DNA from: Brachycybe producta
Lineage: Eukaryota; Arthropoda; Diplopoda; Playtdesmida; Andrognathidae
NCBI GenBank assembly: GCA_036925085.1
Contig: JAUPFP010000028.1
Location: 1,791,501-1,855,500 of the forward strand
DNA: 64,000 nt
Direction of reading: 5' to 3'
In this document: in pieces, positions 7,607-18,620 of the stretch
How the letters are laid out: every line of letters begins with the position of its first letter
How positions within the stretch are numbered: position 1 is the first letter of the stretch
Program-made: the position numbers and the translations under genes
The notes under the pieces: model-generated
What the model saw: only the letters and a program-made list of their open reading frames with translations
What the model was told of the DNA's origin: nothing
Databases searched by the model: none

Positions 7607-9784
7607 ATGCCAGGTAGAGGCTCATGGAGAGGAGGCAGAATGATGTCTGCCTCTTCTAGTGAAGATGAGACGGAGAGTGGAACGGCGGGGACCGCTGAAC
7701 CCCTCTCTCAATCTACCTGCCAGCTACAAAGGGCGGGCGCCGCCAGTGCGCCAGTAACAAGAAGAGAGTCGCCAAACATAATAGATAGGCGCCGCACCTC
7801 CTCCGAACCGGAGAATTTTCACCGGCGTGGGGAGAAGCGCCTAAAAGCAAGCTTCAAGCGACCTGCCAATGTCGGGCGCGAAGGGAAGCCTGCTGCTCCA
7901 AGCAGCATCGTCCCCTTCGACGTCACGACATCAAAACACTACTGGGAGGAGCGGGAAGACCGCATCGATATTAATACAATGGCATGGGGGGTTAACCAGG
8001 CGTTCCGCGATAGCATCGCGCCTGGTCAACCCATTCCGGGTGGAGCTGAAGCAAGAGGGAAGCGTGGGGGAGGTGGATCTGTGCCCTCCCCCCTCGAAGA
8101 CCTCCACTTGGAGATGCAGAGGGAGGCTGCCCTTCGCCAGGCAGCCAGAGATAAAAAGGAAGGGGAGGACAATCTGGCGTACCTCCGTGCGGTTTGCGCC
8201 CGCCTTGTCGAGCTGGGCCTACCGTGTACGGCGCAACTCCCGAAGGAGGAGCTCCTGCAAATCGAGGCCCGACTCCAAGGAGCCGCCCAAGTTACGTCAT
8301 CGGCCACGTCATCACCTCCATCCTCAAACTCGCCAGCAACCCTGACAACTGGCCTCTCCACATCTCCTTCTCCACCCATAACGCCACCAGAGCCTTTCCA
8401 ACACTGCTCACCGGTGCCGTCAATCACTCCGCCGCCTCCTCCTCATACACCATTATCGTCACCACCAACCTCCCGATGTGCCACGCCTCCACGCAGCGAG
8501 GCCGCCACACCAACTCCGACTCCAAAGCTACCTTCCATAGTGGTGGTTCCCCAACCTGTTCGTGTTCAGGTTCCCACTGGGGCTCGCCCCAAGGAGCCTC
8601 AACAGTCCTACAGGGGCCACCACTCTTCTCGAGACTCTCTTCAACGGCCACAACCACGTCGCTCTTCGCCACGTGGTTCCCATCTTTCGCCCCGACGCCG
8701 ACCCGACGGAAGAAGTCAGCAGGAACAACGTGGTTCCTCTGGACGCGGCCCTCCGCCGCGTAATAACTTCGACCCAAGGGTCAGGCAAGACCTACAGGAT
8801 CACCGAGTCCAACTGGACCGCGACCATCGCTATGAAACTCGGGGCCCTCCTACTTGGGTCCCGCGTCGCTCTCCTCCTCCGCCACCTCCGGGCCGCCCTT
8901 CTGGACAACCTACGCCTACACCTTTGATGCCGCCACCTTCCGCAGAGCGTGCCGCGTTCTTGAAAAAACAGAAGGCCATCACAAACCTTCTGCAAGACGT
9001 CATGCGACAGGGAGGTGACCCCATGGAAGCACTGGGCCGTGCACCAGGAAGTGCCAAGCCACTGGAGGCGCTGAGCAGGAAGTCGGCATCGAAGCGACTA
9101 CGTCAGCGGGCCCGCGATATGGCCCGGTCCGCCTTGCGCCATGCCAGGCCTATCACGGGCGCATCAGTTTCTTTGGAACCTGCGGCTCCAACACCAGCCC
9201 GACCAGCCGCACCGCCCACTGTACCCCATGCCGGGGCTACTCTGGGGCGGTTACCGCTGGATCATCCGTTCCGTGCAGCCACCTCCGGCGAGAGGTTGCT
9301 CAACAATCGGTGGGTCACTTGGCAGCGCGAAGTGCGCTCTGCCAACACCCTTTACATAGGACACTTCTCTTTGGAGGAAGGGTTTCCCCGTCTGGACCTC
9401 CCTCCCCGGGAGCGATATGTCGTGGGACTCTCCCGCCTAACAAGTGTCCTCATCACCATCGTCTTCCCAAGAAGACGGATTGTTGAAACCACCAGTTTCG
9501 CCGGAGATGCCATCGATGAAGCCACGGAAGCCCTTTTGGGAGCTTTCGTCAACTCCGTCTTTAGACTGCCAGCTGGACAGACGTTCCGTACCAGCCGTCA
9601 CTACATTCCGGAACCGGATCCTCGTTACCGAATCGCCGTCTTATGGGACGCCGCTTGGGCTACCTTGTACAACAAGCGGTCCTCCCGCAAGATTATCGGG
9701 GACCGGGACATCTTCAATATCTTCCACCGGGATCTACCTGACGACCAGGGGCAATGGCTGTCTGCCGCATCCAGCTACCGATGA
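7607..9784 (+). CDS. ORF2: 725-aa protein of unknown function, arginine- and proline-rich middle
   Basis: I do not recognise this protein. The start ATG has A at -3. The N-terminus is glycine/arginine-rich (MPGRGSWRGGRMM), followed by a serine/acidic patch. A charged, probably coiled-coil helix covers about 165-230 (AYLRAVCARLVELGL near 190). Residues about 233-445 are proline/serine/arginine-rich and look disordered. About 449-525 is a basic helical stretch (AAFLKKQKAITNLLQDVM). A compact domain follows at about 566-725 (from NNRWVTWQREV to the end). No signal peptide, membrane segment, YXDD box, DDE triad or zinc finger is visible, so neither Env nor polymerase is supported. The nucleotide composition is GC-rich compared with the surrounding genome. 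Copy B keeps the sequence but has a one-base frameshift. Its place in the element suggests an accessory or RNA-binding particle protein; this is a guess. Confidence 0.8.
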   Translation: MPGRGSWRGGRMMSASSSEDETESGTAGTAEPLSQSTCQLQRAGAASAPVTRRESPNIIDRRRTSSEPENFHRRGEKRLKASFKRPANVGREGKPAAPSSIVPFDVTTSKHYWEEREDRIDINTMAWGVNQAFRDSIAPGQPIPGGAEARGKRGGGGSVPSPLEDLHLEMQREAALRQAARDKKEGEDNLAYLRAVCARLVELGLPCTAQLPKEELLQIEARLQGAAQVTSSATSSPPSSNSPATLTTGLSTSPSPPITPPEPFQHCSPVPSITPPPPPHTPLSSPPTSRCATPPRSEAATPTPTPKLPSIVVVPQPVRVQVPTGARPKEPQQSYRGHHSSRDSLQRPQPRRSSPRGSHLSPRRRPDGRSQQEQRGSSGRGPPPRNNFDPRVRQDLQDHRVQLDRDHRYETRGPPTWVPRRSPPPPPPGRPSGQPTPTPLMPPPSAERAAFLKKQKAITNLLQDVMRQGGDPMEALGRAPGSAKPLEALSRKSASKRLRQRARDMARSALRHARPITGASVSLEPAAPTPARPAAPPTVPHAGATLGRLPLDHPFRAATSGERLLNNRWVTWQREVRSANTLYIGHFSLEEGFPRLDLPPRERYVVGLSRLTSVLITIVFPRRRIVETTSFAGDAIDEATEALLGAFVNSVFRLPAGQTFRTSRHYIPEPDPRYRIAVLWDAAWATLYNKRSSRKIIGDRDIFNIFHRDLPDDQGQWLSAASSYR

Positions 9785-10187
9785 GGCCAGGTCCGGCGGG
9801 ATTACCCCCCCGTACGGTTCATGGACCCAGGATCCTCCCCACCCTCCGCAGCAGGGATAGCTGCGCGCCACATGTACTCATGTGGTTGCCACCCATCCGG
9901 GTGGCATTATCGAAAAATTTATAAAAAAATAAAATACGTTGCAACTGTTCTTTTCTTTTTAGATTTCAATAGCGGCTCGCCACTCAGCGAGCATTAATTA
10001 TCTTTGTTTTATGTTTTCAGCCTTTTCCAATTTTTAAGGGCGCTGACACTTCGGTGCCAGTGCCTTTCCATAACCACCTCTGTACACGGTAAGTCCTCAG
10101 CCACCCATGTCTCCCCGCTGCGTAACTTGAAAACCTTCCACCCTTGGCTGGAGTACGAGGACGTACTCCAAGCAAAGTTGGAGGGTA
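9785..10187 (+). other. 3' untranslated region of copy A with consecutive stem-loops
   Basis: Stems seen are TGCCACCC/GGGTGGCA near 9888-9907, GCTCGC/GCGAGC near 9974-9992, GGCGCTG-A-CAC-TTCG-GTG-C-CAGTGCC at 10039-10064 (a classic cUUCGg tetraloop) and TGGAGTAC/GTACTCCA at 10149-10170. An acceptor-like TTTTCAG ends at 10020 and a donor-like GGTAAGT starts at 10088. The polypurine tract expected before the LTR is weak (AAAGTTGGAGGG near 10174-10185). Confidence 0.7.
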
Positions 10188-10875
10188 TGTAACACCCTGT
10201 AAATCGTGATCCCGCCAAAACCATAGCCTGGGGGGTAAACAACTCTCAACCGTCCCTCCCTCCTCTCTGACTCACCTTTCTGACTCATGCCCAAGTGGCG
10301 GATTGATACATAAAGGACCATGGTCACTTGGACCTGGTTACACCTCGCAGGTGTACACAGGTCCAAGGTATAAAAGGACCATGTTCCTCTTTGTTCCTCA
10401 GTTCTTTCCTTTGCCTGTTTTTGCGATACATTCCAAATCATGGGCCTGAGGATTTCCAGTTAGTATTTTACTATTCACCCTTGTATCTGTACTTCTTACA
10501 AGGAATGAATAAAAGTGTTGTAATAAGAAGTAGCGTTGTCTCTATGTCTTTATGCTAATAACTTCTCTTCAGAGGCCGGAGGTTTCATAGGGCAGGAGCT
10601 ATACGATTCTCAGCAGCTACAACATCTTCTCTGGTCGGAATACCGATGGAGAAGATGTATATCAGCATCAACCGGAAGAGAGAGAGATGGCCGCCACTCT
10701 CCTGCATCGATTACACCCCCATGCAGAAGAGTGACTACAATCTATCTCCATCCAGCTCTCTCTACAGCTCGGATCTTCTCTGTGCAGGTGTCATACTGCT
10801 CAGAGAAGAAACGAAAAGTAGAAAATGTCATCTAAAGGCTGGTAATAAAATATTGGTTGATGTCAAAAGCTCACA
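10188..10875 (+). repeat. 3' LTR of copy A (688 bp)
   Basis: It is the same length as the 5' LTR and identical to it by eye except for one T to C change near the right end. It is followed by AAGT (10876-10879), matching 591-594. It supplies the polyadenylation signal AATAAA at 10508-10513 for the element transcript. Confidence 0.93.
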
Positions 10876-10949
10876 AAGTTGTGGAGATGAATTTTAAAAA
10901 TCAAAGTTTTTGTTAGAAACTAGAAGAGTAAATAAAAGAATAAAATAAG

Positions 10950-11506
10950 ATATATATATATATATATAAAGCCAGATCTCTGTCTGTGTCTGTGTGTGTG
11001 ATTAACACTGTACAATTTATATAAATTTAATTGAATAAATGAACCGCTTTTTTTCTCAAGTTCAACTATATGTTGCACACTCCCCATCCAAGAACCCCAT
11101 GATATTAAATTGGAGAGGGGAAAAGGTTGGAAAGTGTAGAAGGGGGAGAGAGAGAAACGTGGAGGGGGAAAAGTGGGAGGGGGTGACTGAAATTGAAATG
11201 AAAGGAGTAAAAAAGGAACAAATGACGCACATGCGCACACCAGAGAAAATGAAAAACTCATTTTCTCTTTCAAATATAAAAAGAAGAGAGGATAATAGTA
11301 GCAAAATTAAACTACAGTTTATCACAGGCAACTGTGCCCAGCATTAGAATTTCTTTTGCTCAGCCCTTTTATGAACGTCATCAATTTCTAATTGGTTTGT
11401 TACTTGGTCTGACGTCATAAAAGGGCGGAGGAAAAAAAATTCTAATGCTGGGCACAATTGCCTGTGAATTTTGCTCCCATCATTTATAACGGGTTACCCC
11501 ACTAGT
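10950..11506 (-). mobile_element. Family X repeat, copy 1, long form
   Basis: Read on the minus strand, it starts ACTAGTGGGGTAACCCGT at 11506 and ends in a (TA)n tract near 10950. It contains the ~140-bp palindrome (about 11325-11470), whose arms carry GCCCAGCATTAGAATTTCTT and its complement. The perfect CRE-like TGACGTCA is at 11410-11417. The variant here reads GCGCATGTGCG in place of GCGCATGCGC. There is no open frame of note. It is a non-autonomous element of unknown class. Confidence 0.8.
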
Positions 11507-11680
11507 TTTAAAATAAAACGTGTGGCCATATTCTAAAACGGTTACTCAAGTCAAAATGAAACTTAAACAAAGCTAGACTTAAAAACAATCTATAAACTTA
11601 CTGTGGAAAGTTTTGTCTAGCGTCATGGTTTGAGCTTAACTTAATTTTAAGAAAGCTTTTTTTTTTAAATACGTGGGTTA

Positions 11681-12187
11681 AGGTGGCTCAATAGTTATTT
11701 ATTTCGCTTTTGTCTCTCCCAGACGGCGATACTGCAGTGGCTAATGCTAAACTCCATAGCTTCATAAGCTCCAAAAACGTCAAACGACCGTTTTTTAGAA
11801 ACAACATTACGAAAAAAAAAATCGAAATTGTTTTCAAAACTAGAATGGTAAAATATTGTTAAAAGTTTTCCCATGGCAATCAATGTTTTTAAAAATTTAT
11901 ATGAGTTTGAAAATGACGCCTTTTTCAAACTGTAATAAAAAGTTTATTTTTCAAGATTATGAAAAAAACTTTTACCCATTATCACCAACTATTCTAGTTT
12001 CAAAAACACTGAAATTTTTCGTAATGTTTCTCCTAAAAAACATTCTCTTGAAAAATAAAAATTTTATCAAAAACCGCGGGTGGGGGGGGGGGGGGGGGTA
12101 GAGACCTCCCATATATACAAATAATAGCCACACAGGCGCGCACCATTTGGGTTGACAAAAAACAATTAAATATCTAGTCAGCCACCT
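11681..12187. mobile_element. Fold-back MITE with AGGTGGCT termini
   Basis: The left end AGGTGGCTCA and right end AGTCAGCCACCT are inverted. Inside, the stretch at 11790-11855 (TTAGAAACAACATTACGAAA) is mirrored by about 11985-12045 (TTTCGTAATGTTTCTCCTAA), so most of the element folds back on itself. A run of 17 G lies near the right side. No coding capacity. The superfamily is uncertain. Confidence 0.65.
12082..12098 (+). repeat. Homopolymer run of 17 G
   Basis: It is an uninterrupted G-run inside the AGGTGGCT fold-back element. Shorter runs of 9-13 G or C recur at about 32786, 33384, 43800, 57281, 61971 and 62200. Confidence 0.9.
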
Positions 12188-14813
12188 TATTCTAACTAAA
12201 ACTAAATCTAAAAGATAAAAGTGGCCAAAGCCGAGTGTCAACAGCCAAAAATGTTACTATAACTCTGTAAAACACTGCAACTTTTAATACAGTAAAAATC
12301 ATTTTAAAAATGTTCACATGCCCCCCGCCCCCACACACTAACAAAAGAAAAACACACAAAGGATTTTTAAAATTGAGCTTGTAATATCATCTATAACGAT
12401 CCAATTAGTTGGAAAAGTAATATTTTTTCCACTGGGATTAATAATCCTTTTTTAACGCATACAATGTATAGATAAACTAGATTGTGTGCAAGTGATTGTA
12501 TAAAAGCATGAGTTAAGTCAAAAACTATTATAATTGATGACAAATTGTGTTACTATGTGTAACGATTTTAGCTAAAATTAGATTTTATTGTTTTCGTTAA
12601 CGAATTATTGAATTGAATGTATTATGAAAAGTATATACATGTATTAGAATGGGAACAAAAGCTCCTCAATGTGGAACAACCATTCTTTTCAGTTTTTGGA
12701 TTTTCAATTTTGATATTAATAATTGATGGTTATACATATGGACGGAATGTGTAATTTTTTTATTGTGGAGCACAACTACTTTACGAAATGGGCCCATATT
12801 TTTCAGTACCCTTGGAAAAGTTTCTAAAATGTACAAAATACATAATGAAACTATTTGATGTATTCTTAAAGAGAATGATTAGTCAACTCATCAACTTTGT
12901 GTTTGTTTGTACCTTGAAACAGAAAGGGCCAATGTCCAATTTACTAAGTTTTGGGATAAAAAATGTCACACCTCTTGCCTTTTTAGGTTCCTCAATTGGG
13001 TAATAAGAGAACTTTCGGTTTATACAACCTAATGCACTACAATGCACATTGCTGCATAAATCTAGCTACAAGACAACTATTTTTATGGCCTTCTTATCCC
13101 TTTAATGTACAACATGAGCGTTTGTTTAACTACATGTATAGTTGTCATAAAATTAAACTTGTTACAACAAATTTAAAGCGGCCCCTAGATTGTTAAATAT
13201 TATTGAACGTCTATAACGTGCTTAAGAGTGGCGCAAACTCCCTAATAACGCGTTTAACTACGAGTAAATAATAAGCAATTATAAAAATGCATAACATGCA
13301 CAAATTGCATAATTTTTGGAAATTTGTATTTAAAGTCGTTTAATTTCACTTATTTCATTAAGACACCTTTTTTTGTAAGGAAAAAATAAAATTCTACAAA
13401 CTGATTTCTTAAAATGAAGCCGTTTTGATTTTACATTAACTATTAGTTTCGAACGATCTTGACTATAAATTGCTTCAGCCATTTAATTTATTTGCATAAA
13501 ACAAACGTTTTGCTGTCATATTTTTCATTTTCTTGATTTATTCTCTACTCACATAAAAATGTACAACTTCTAAAAAAAAAATAGTTTGTACATTTTTCAA
13601 TTTTTATTTGCATAAAACGTTTATCAATTATAATTAATTAATGGGAATATATAAATGTCAATTAAACCTATACAAAAACAAACTTCGACAAAACATACGA
13701 CCTCTTACATACCAAATTAAAGATTTCCAACTGATCTGCCTAAAAAACACATTAGAGAAAAAAGTTCCTGAAAAATCGCAAAATTCATGAAAAGAAAACG
13801 TAAAGAATCTTCGCTTCCATACGTTTTCATTAAAAATGACCAATTGTTCTTTTCTTTTCGTGCAAGTTGCGCTACAGGTTTACTAGTGTACTGTAGTGTA
13901 ATAGTTATGTTTAGATATTTTGTTTTGTATGTAACCTGTATAAATGTTAATTGGACGTAGTTGGTAGACACCCAGATTAACCAGTTTTACATCTAAAAGT
14001 AATTCAAAGTTTATTAGAAAGTTAGAAGAAGCAAAAAATGAAATAAAAGGGTATATTTTCGTACTAAACGTTTTTTTTAAATTATATTACTTTATGGTAT
14101 TCAAAAATATGTTTACGTTGGGATTTATTGACCAAATGGAAATGAAGAATAAAAATTGCTATTTACAGTGAAATAAAAAGTTTATTTTAAAATATGTCAC
14201 CATGAAAATATATTTTTTATTTCCTTTCATTTTACTTTTTCAATGTAATTGTGTTAAAAGGGCGTGGGACACGTTAAAAGTGCCCATTGTGTGCCATAAG
14301 TTGGACACCCATGAAAGTACCGTATATTTTATACGAAGACATTGTCTCCACCCTCTTGTTTGAGATCGATAAATTTACTTTTTTTTTTTGGCAATAGTTT
14401 CCGTCAATTCAGCTACTTTTTCTACATTAGATTACAAACCATTAGAAAAAAAAAGTGGAACTCTTAGAAAGATGAAGAGTAGATGGAAAGAGTGAAGAAG
14501 GGTTTAGAATAAAAGAGAAATTGGAGACATGTAATTTATGAGTAGCCCTTCAGCTTTTTTTTAGTTAGTTGAGAGCTGACCATGCAAACTAACAGCTTAC
14601 AAATAAATTATTCAAAGTTCAAAAAAATGTCGGAAATTGATGTAATTCACAATGTCTGCAAAAAATGGATGTAGTTTTAAAAAATAAAATAATCCTAATT
14701 TGTGTTTAATCAAATAATTACGACCTTTTAAATTCAATTTTTTATTTATTTTTTTAAAAAAAAATGTATACATTTAATTTATTTGCCTGTTATTCTCAAA
14801 GCAACCGTAAAAG
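12188..14813. other. AT-rich DNA without recognised genes
   Basis: I see no exon with splice borders and no repeat with clear ends. Short frames here (for example 12788-13003) have no recognisable domain and no clear splice context. Confidence 0.55.
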
Positions 14814-15127
14814 GCTTAATACCTTGTACACACATGAGTACACACAAATTCAAATTAAATGTGTTTAGGTGAATTATACGGAATTCAGTTCGGGACATGA
14901 ACCAAATAAAAATTGACTTTATTATTAATATTTTAAATTGAAATACTAAATCAATATTTTGTCAATAGGTTATATATTATATTTAAGTATTAACTCAATA
15001 TTTTGGAGATTAACTGAAAAAATTGAATTCGATACATTCTTTGTTTGCCCTTCACAGGGCTCTGTAGAACACGTTTATTATTTAAATGCATTTAAATGAT
15101 CAGGCGTGTACTAGGTATAAGATTAAA
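14814..15127 (+). repeat. Dispersed ~314-bp repeat, copy 1 (MITE-like)
   Basis: The sequence from GGCTTAATACCTTGTACACA to CTAGGTATAAGATTAA recurs in the same orientation at 33501-33817 with scattered changes. The two ends are imperfect inverted repeats (TTAATACCTTGTACAC against the complement of GTGTACTAGGTATAAG), as in a MITE. Confidence 0.75.
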
Positions 15128-16079
15128 CTAAGCGTGTAGATCTTAGTCTTGTCCAAGACTAAAGATTCAGAGTGTCATTAGACAAAAGCAAATTATGAAA
15201 TATTATTACGACAAACATTGTCATATGAATTTCATTGACTGGTGTACAAAATAATATGGCAGTGACAGTCATAAAGTAATAGCGCACAGGCAATGAAATG
15301 GTATGATTGTCATAATTTTAAGTGTTTTTTTTTCATTTTTTTTTCATTGAAAAACGCATTTTTCCTGATTATAACTATAGTTAAATATAATTTCTATCTT
15401 GTTATTTTAGAAACAAAGGATGAGAGAATAGCAAAATATGATCTCTTCTATTGATTATTTTTAAAATAATCGATAAACTATGATTGATGATTTTCTATCG
15501 GTTTTGTAAATTAAGTATTAGCTGCCCCTCGTATAACGGCAATCACACAAGGTTCGTGTTCTAATTTGGTCAAACAGAAGAGGAAAAAGAAGAAAAAAGT
15601 TTCATTTTTGTTTTTTTGTAAAGTTTTTATGTTTTTGTATGTCTACATATAAAATAAATAATGAAAATATATGCGTGACATATTGAAAGGCAAAAATATG
15701 GCATTGTTTAGATAAAAACAACAACAATAAGCAGCTTATTTAGATAGATAATAGGCAAGAAAAAAAAAAGGATGAACAATGGATCCTCCCCCCTCTCCTT
15801 TGCCTCTATATAATATTCTAATAGTTGGGTTTCTCCATACACATGTAGCTCGTATATTGTTTTTTTTTTGTATTTGTTAAAATGACTTCTTTATGAAGAT
15901 GTTAAGAATTGCTGTTTTTTTTTCTGTTCCCATGAAATCATTTTTAATGTAAAAAGAAATGTCGATTAACAATATGGGTTTGTTCATAGTCCCATTGCAG
16001 ACATTTGTTTCAAGGTTTCTTGCATTGCATTTTGCACTTAAGGCGAGATAAATATATATAGAGAGAGAGGTAGCTCAAC
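15128..16079. other. AT-rich DNA, nothing recognised
   Basis: Only simple A/T-rich sequence and short T-runs are seen. No exon or repeat border is supported. Confidence 0.5.
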
Positions 16080-16368
16080 TAAAGCTGGGATTACACCGAG
16101 GAAACATTGTGCGGCAAGCGATATCCCGTAGCATACTGTTGCATGAGGCACCCAAAACATCTTGCAGCCTGCGCCATTCTTAATTACTTCGGAAAGCTAC
16201 AACTGTTTTGTGCCGTGTGTCAATAATTAGTGCTTTTTCTGTTCTTCGGGCTATGTCCAAACACCGTGTAACGAGACTGCAACATGACGCACGAGTCACA
16301 TTTCTGGCATGCCACACCAGGAAACACATGCATTGCACAATGTTTCCTCGGTGTAATCCCGACTTAAA
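16080..16368. mobile_element. MITE with long terminal inverted repeats, GGGATTACACCGAGG type
   Basis: The left terminus (16081-16112) has the core GGGATTACACCGAGGAAACA. It is matched by the complement of 16335-16368 over about 24 perfect bases plus a diverged outer end. The ~220-bp interior has no transposase. The 74-aa frame inside is a shadow. Confidence 0.8.
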
Positions 16369-17026
16369 AGCTTTGCCTGTGAAGCAATCTATGCCAATGC
16401 TGAATATAGCTAAAAGATGGCTTAAGAGCTAAATAAGGTTCTCTTTAAATATGGGTTAGGCAGTACATAGACGCAAAAAAAAATTTTCAATTTTCAATTT
16501 GTCTTGCATTGTAATTGCCATTTCTAGTAAAAAAAATATTATTAGTAAACGAATTTTTAAACGTAATTTAAATTTTGTCATTAAAAATAAAACTAAATAT
16601 CTATTTTAATTTTTTTTTTTAAATTTCATAAAAATAATTTTAAAATTTGATTTTTTTTCTTCTGCATATTATTATTTCTTGTAATAATTTAATTAATAGT
16701 ATTAGTTATAATTTGACACTAAAAAGAAATCTAAATTACAACTATTGATTTCAAGTGAAACTACAGTATTGTAACACTTAGCAAAGTGCATATGAGACTT
16801 CCATATAATTTTCTGCAACGAAACAAACAAAAATGGATGCTAATGCCTAATCTGCACAAAGGGAACCTTGGAGCTCAATTCGTTGTCAGTGACACTACAA
16901 TTCAATGAACAAATGTAAATGAGATTCAAGGTTCTCTTTATAAAATGAAATAGAATAAAATAAAGGGGGAGTACGAAGAATAAAGAAAACCTATTCTCTA
17001 AAATGGAGTTTCGCTACCTCTATATA
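16369..17026. other. AT-rich DNA, nothing recognised
   Basis: It is very AT-rich with several T-runs. No gene or repeat boundary is supported. Confidence 0.5.
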
Positions 17027-17815
17027 CAGTGTGTTCAAAAAAATGTATACACCCTTTGGTTGTGAATTACTACCATGTTTCTTTTATCTTAAAATTATAT
17101 ATATATTAAGCCAGGTCTGTGTGTGTGTGTGTGTGTGTGTTTAACGCTGTACAAACCTTGAAGCATGTCGGAATTTATATAAATTTAAATGAATAAAATG
17201 AACCGCTTTTTTTTCTCAAGGTCAACTATCCCGATCATCGAATCAACGAATCCCATGATATTAAATTGGAGAGGGGGAAAAGGTTGGAAAGTGTAGAAGA
17301 GGGGGGGAGAGAGAGAGAGAAAAGTGGAGGGGTAAACTGAAATTGAAATGAAAGGAGTAAAAAAGGAACAAACGACGCGCATGCGCATACCGGGGAATAT
17401 AAAAAAGGGGATGGGATAATAGTAGCAAAAATAAACTACAGTTTATCACAGGTAACTGTGCCCAGCATTAGAATTTCTTTTGCTCCGCCCTTTTATGAAC
17501 GTCATCAATTTCTAATTGGTTTGTTACTTGGTCTGACGCCATAAAAGGGCGGAGGAAAATAAATTCTAATGCTGGGCACAATTGCCTGTGAATTTCGTTC
17601 CCGTCATTTATGACGGGTTACCCCACTAGTTAATTTAATAAGTTTATAACTTAGAGTAATTGTTACAATAAAGATTAGATATGAAAGCATTTGCACGTTT
17701 TATGTTTGAATGATGCATTATCTCAAGTTTTCAAAATGTCGTTCTTTCACAACAAGGCATTGCAGACATCCAGGCAGTTATTAACACCCAGTATATATAT
17801 TTTTGGGACACGCTG
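17027..17815. mobile_element. Mariner-like MITE interrupted by family X copy 2
   Basis: The ends are CAGTGTGTTCAAAAA and, in complement, CAGCGTGTCCCAAAA, each bordered by TA, the target duplication of Tc1/mariner elements. A related uninterrupted element at 27749-28260 shares the internal sequence (for example AATGATGCATTAT and TTACAATAAAGATTAG), which proves that the ~536 bp at 17095-17630 is a later insertion. Confidence 0.8.
17095..17630 (-). mobile_element. Family X repeat, copy 2, long form, nested
   Basis: The head (complement of CCCCACTAGT) ends at 17630 and the TA tail begins near 17095. It carries the palindrome; the CRE site is mutated to TGACGCCA. It sits inside the mariner-like MITE, so both element ends are defined by comparison with the uninterrupted relative. 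Confidence 0.85.
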
Positions 17816-18620
17816 TATTTATCTTGGTTATGGTAATGTGGTACTCCAAAGGTTCGATCATTGCATTTGTATTGATGCCATTATTTTGCTTGTGCAGGAA
17901 TTATCAAATGTGCCCACAGTTTGTGTGTGTTTAGAGTCAATTTAATAGATGTACCCTTATAACATTATCGTTAGATCAAAAGTCTGTCTCTGGTTGTAAT
18001 TTTTAATTGGAGGAGAAGGGGGGAGGTCATGAAGTGCACAGATATTTTTTAGCTTGAAATCAATAGTTGCCTTCAGTTTCCAAGCACTTTTGAAACCCCT
18101 ACGAGTAGCTTTATATAGCTAATGAAGCACCTTTCATGTTCAAAATAAAACAAAATGTCTCCTGTCAACATTTCAATTTTTGATTCTATTAATAAAATAT
18201 TAACATGAACGGTGTCTCATAAATAGCTAGCTCTATGAGTTAATTCAAAAGTGCTTAGTAACTTGAATGCACCTCATGTGAATCGATTGCAGCAAGATCG
18301 AAAGCCATAAATCAAAGTATAGTTGAAAATCAATAAAATAGTTAGAGAGAGAGACTGCTTACAATTAGCTATTAATAGTAACTCTTAATTTTTCTGCATT
18401 TTAGAAGGAAATATGAAGAAGAAATTGAAAGAGTTTACAAACTAGAAGTGTAAAAAAAATGAAGAGTATATTCGGGTTTATATTTTTATAAGTTATCTGC
18501 TGAGCCAAAAAAAAAAATTGAAATTGCAGCATTTTTGAAGCATTATTGCTATTTTTAGTTCTGAAAATCAGAATAACTAAAAATTCTAGTAACATTTTCA
18601 CATTACATTTTTATTTACAT
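17816..18620. other. AT-rich DNA, nothing recognised
   Basis: No exon is seen. A motif AAACTAGAAG(A/T)GTAAA near 18440 also occurs at about 10917 and, inverted, near 21665, so fragments of an old dispersed repeat may be present. Confidence 0.45.

Larger units (their letters stand above)
595..10875 (+). mobile_element. LTR retroelement copy A, complete, Gag-protease plus ORF2, no polymerase
   Basis: The element is bounded by two 688-bp direct repeats that begin TGTAAC and end TCACA, flanked by AAGT on both sides. A primer-binding-like sequence follows the left repeat by two bases. Between the repeats lie a 2.4-kb leader, ORF1 (Gag and aspartic protease, 3720-6101), a 1.5-kb hairpin-rich spacer, ORF2 (7607-9784, unknown) and a 0.4-kb 3' region. 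Apart from ORF1 and ORF2, all open frames are short or are shadows. No reverse transcriptase, RNase H or integrase motif was found in any of them. The two LTRs differ at one position that I can see (T versus C in the GGTTGG/GGCTGG stretch near their right ends), which means a very recent insertion. The LTR, Gag and protease layout is that of Ty3/gypsy-type retrotransposons. The missing polymerase makes it a presumed non-autonomous member that needs a partner element for copying and integration. Confidence 0.92.

Noticed and set aside
8194..8763. 189-aa frame overlapping ORF2 in another phase, also present in copy B
   Set aside because: It lies in a GC-rich coding region and is kept only because the copies are nearly identical. 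No independent start signal or domain is seen.
7607..9784. ORF2 as an envelope or a polymerase
   Set aside because: No signal peptide, membrane segment, RT or integrase motif is visible.
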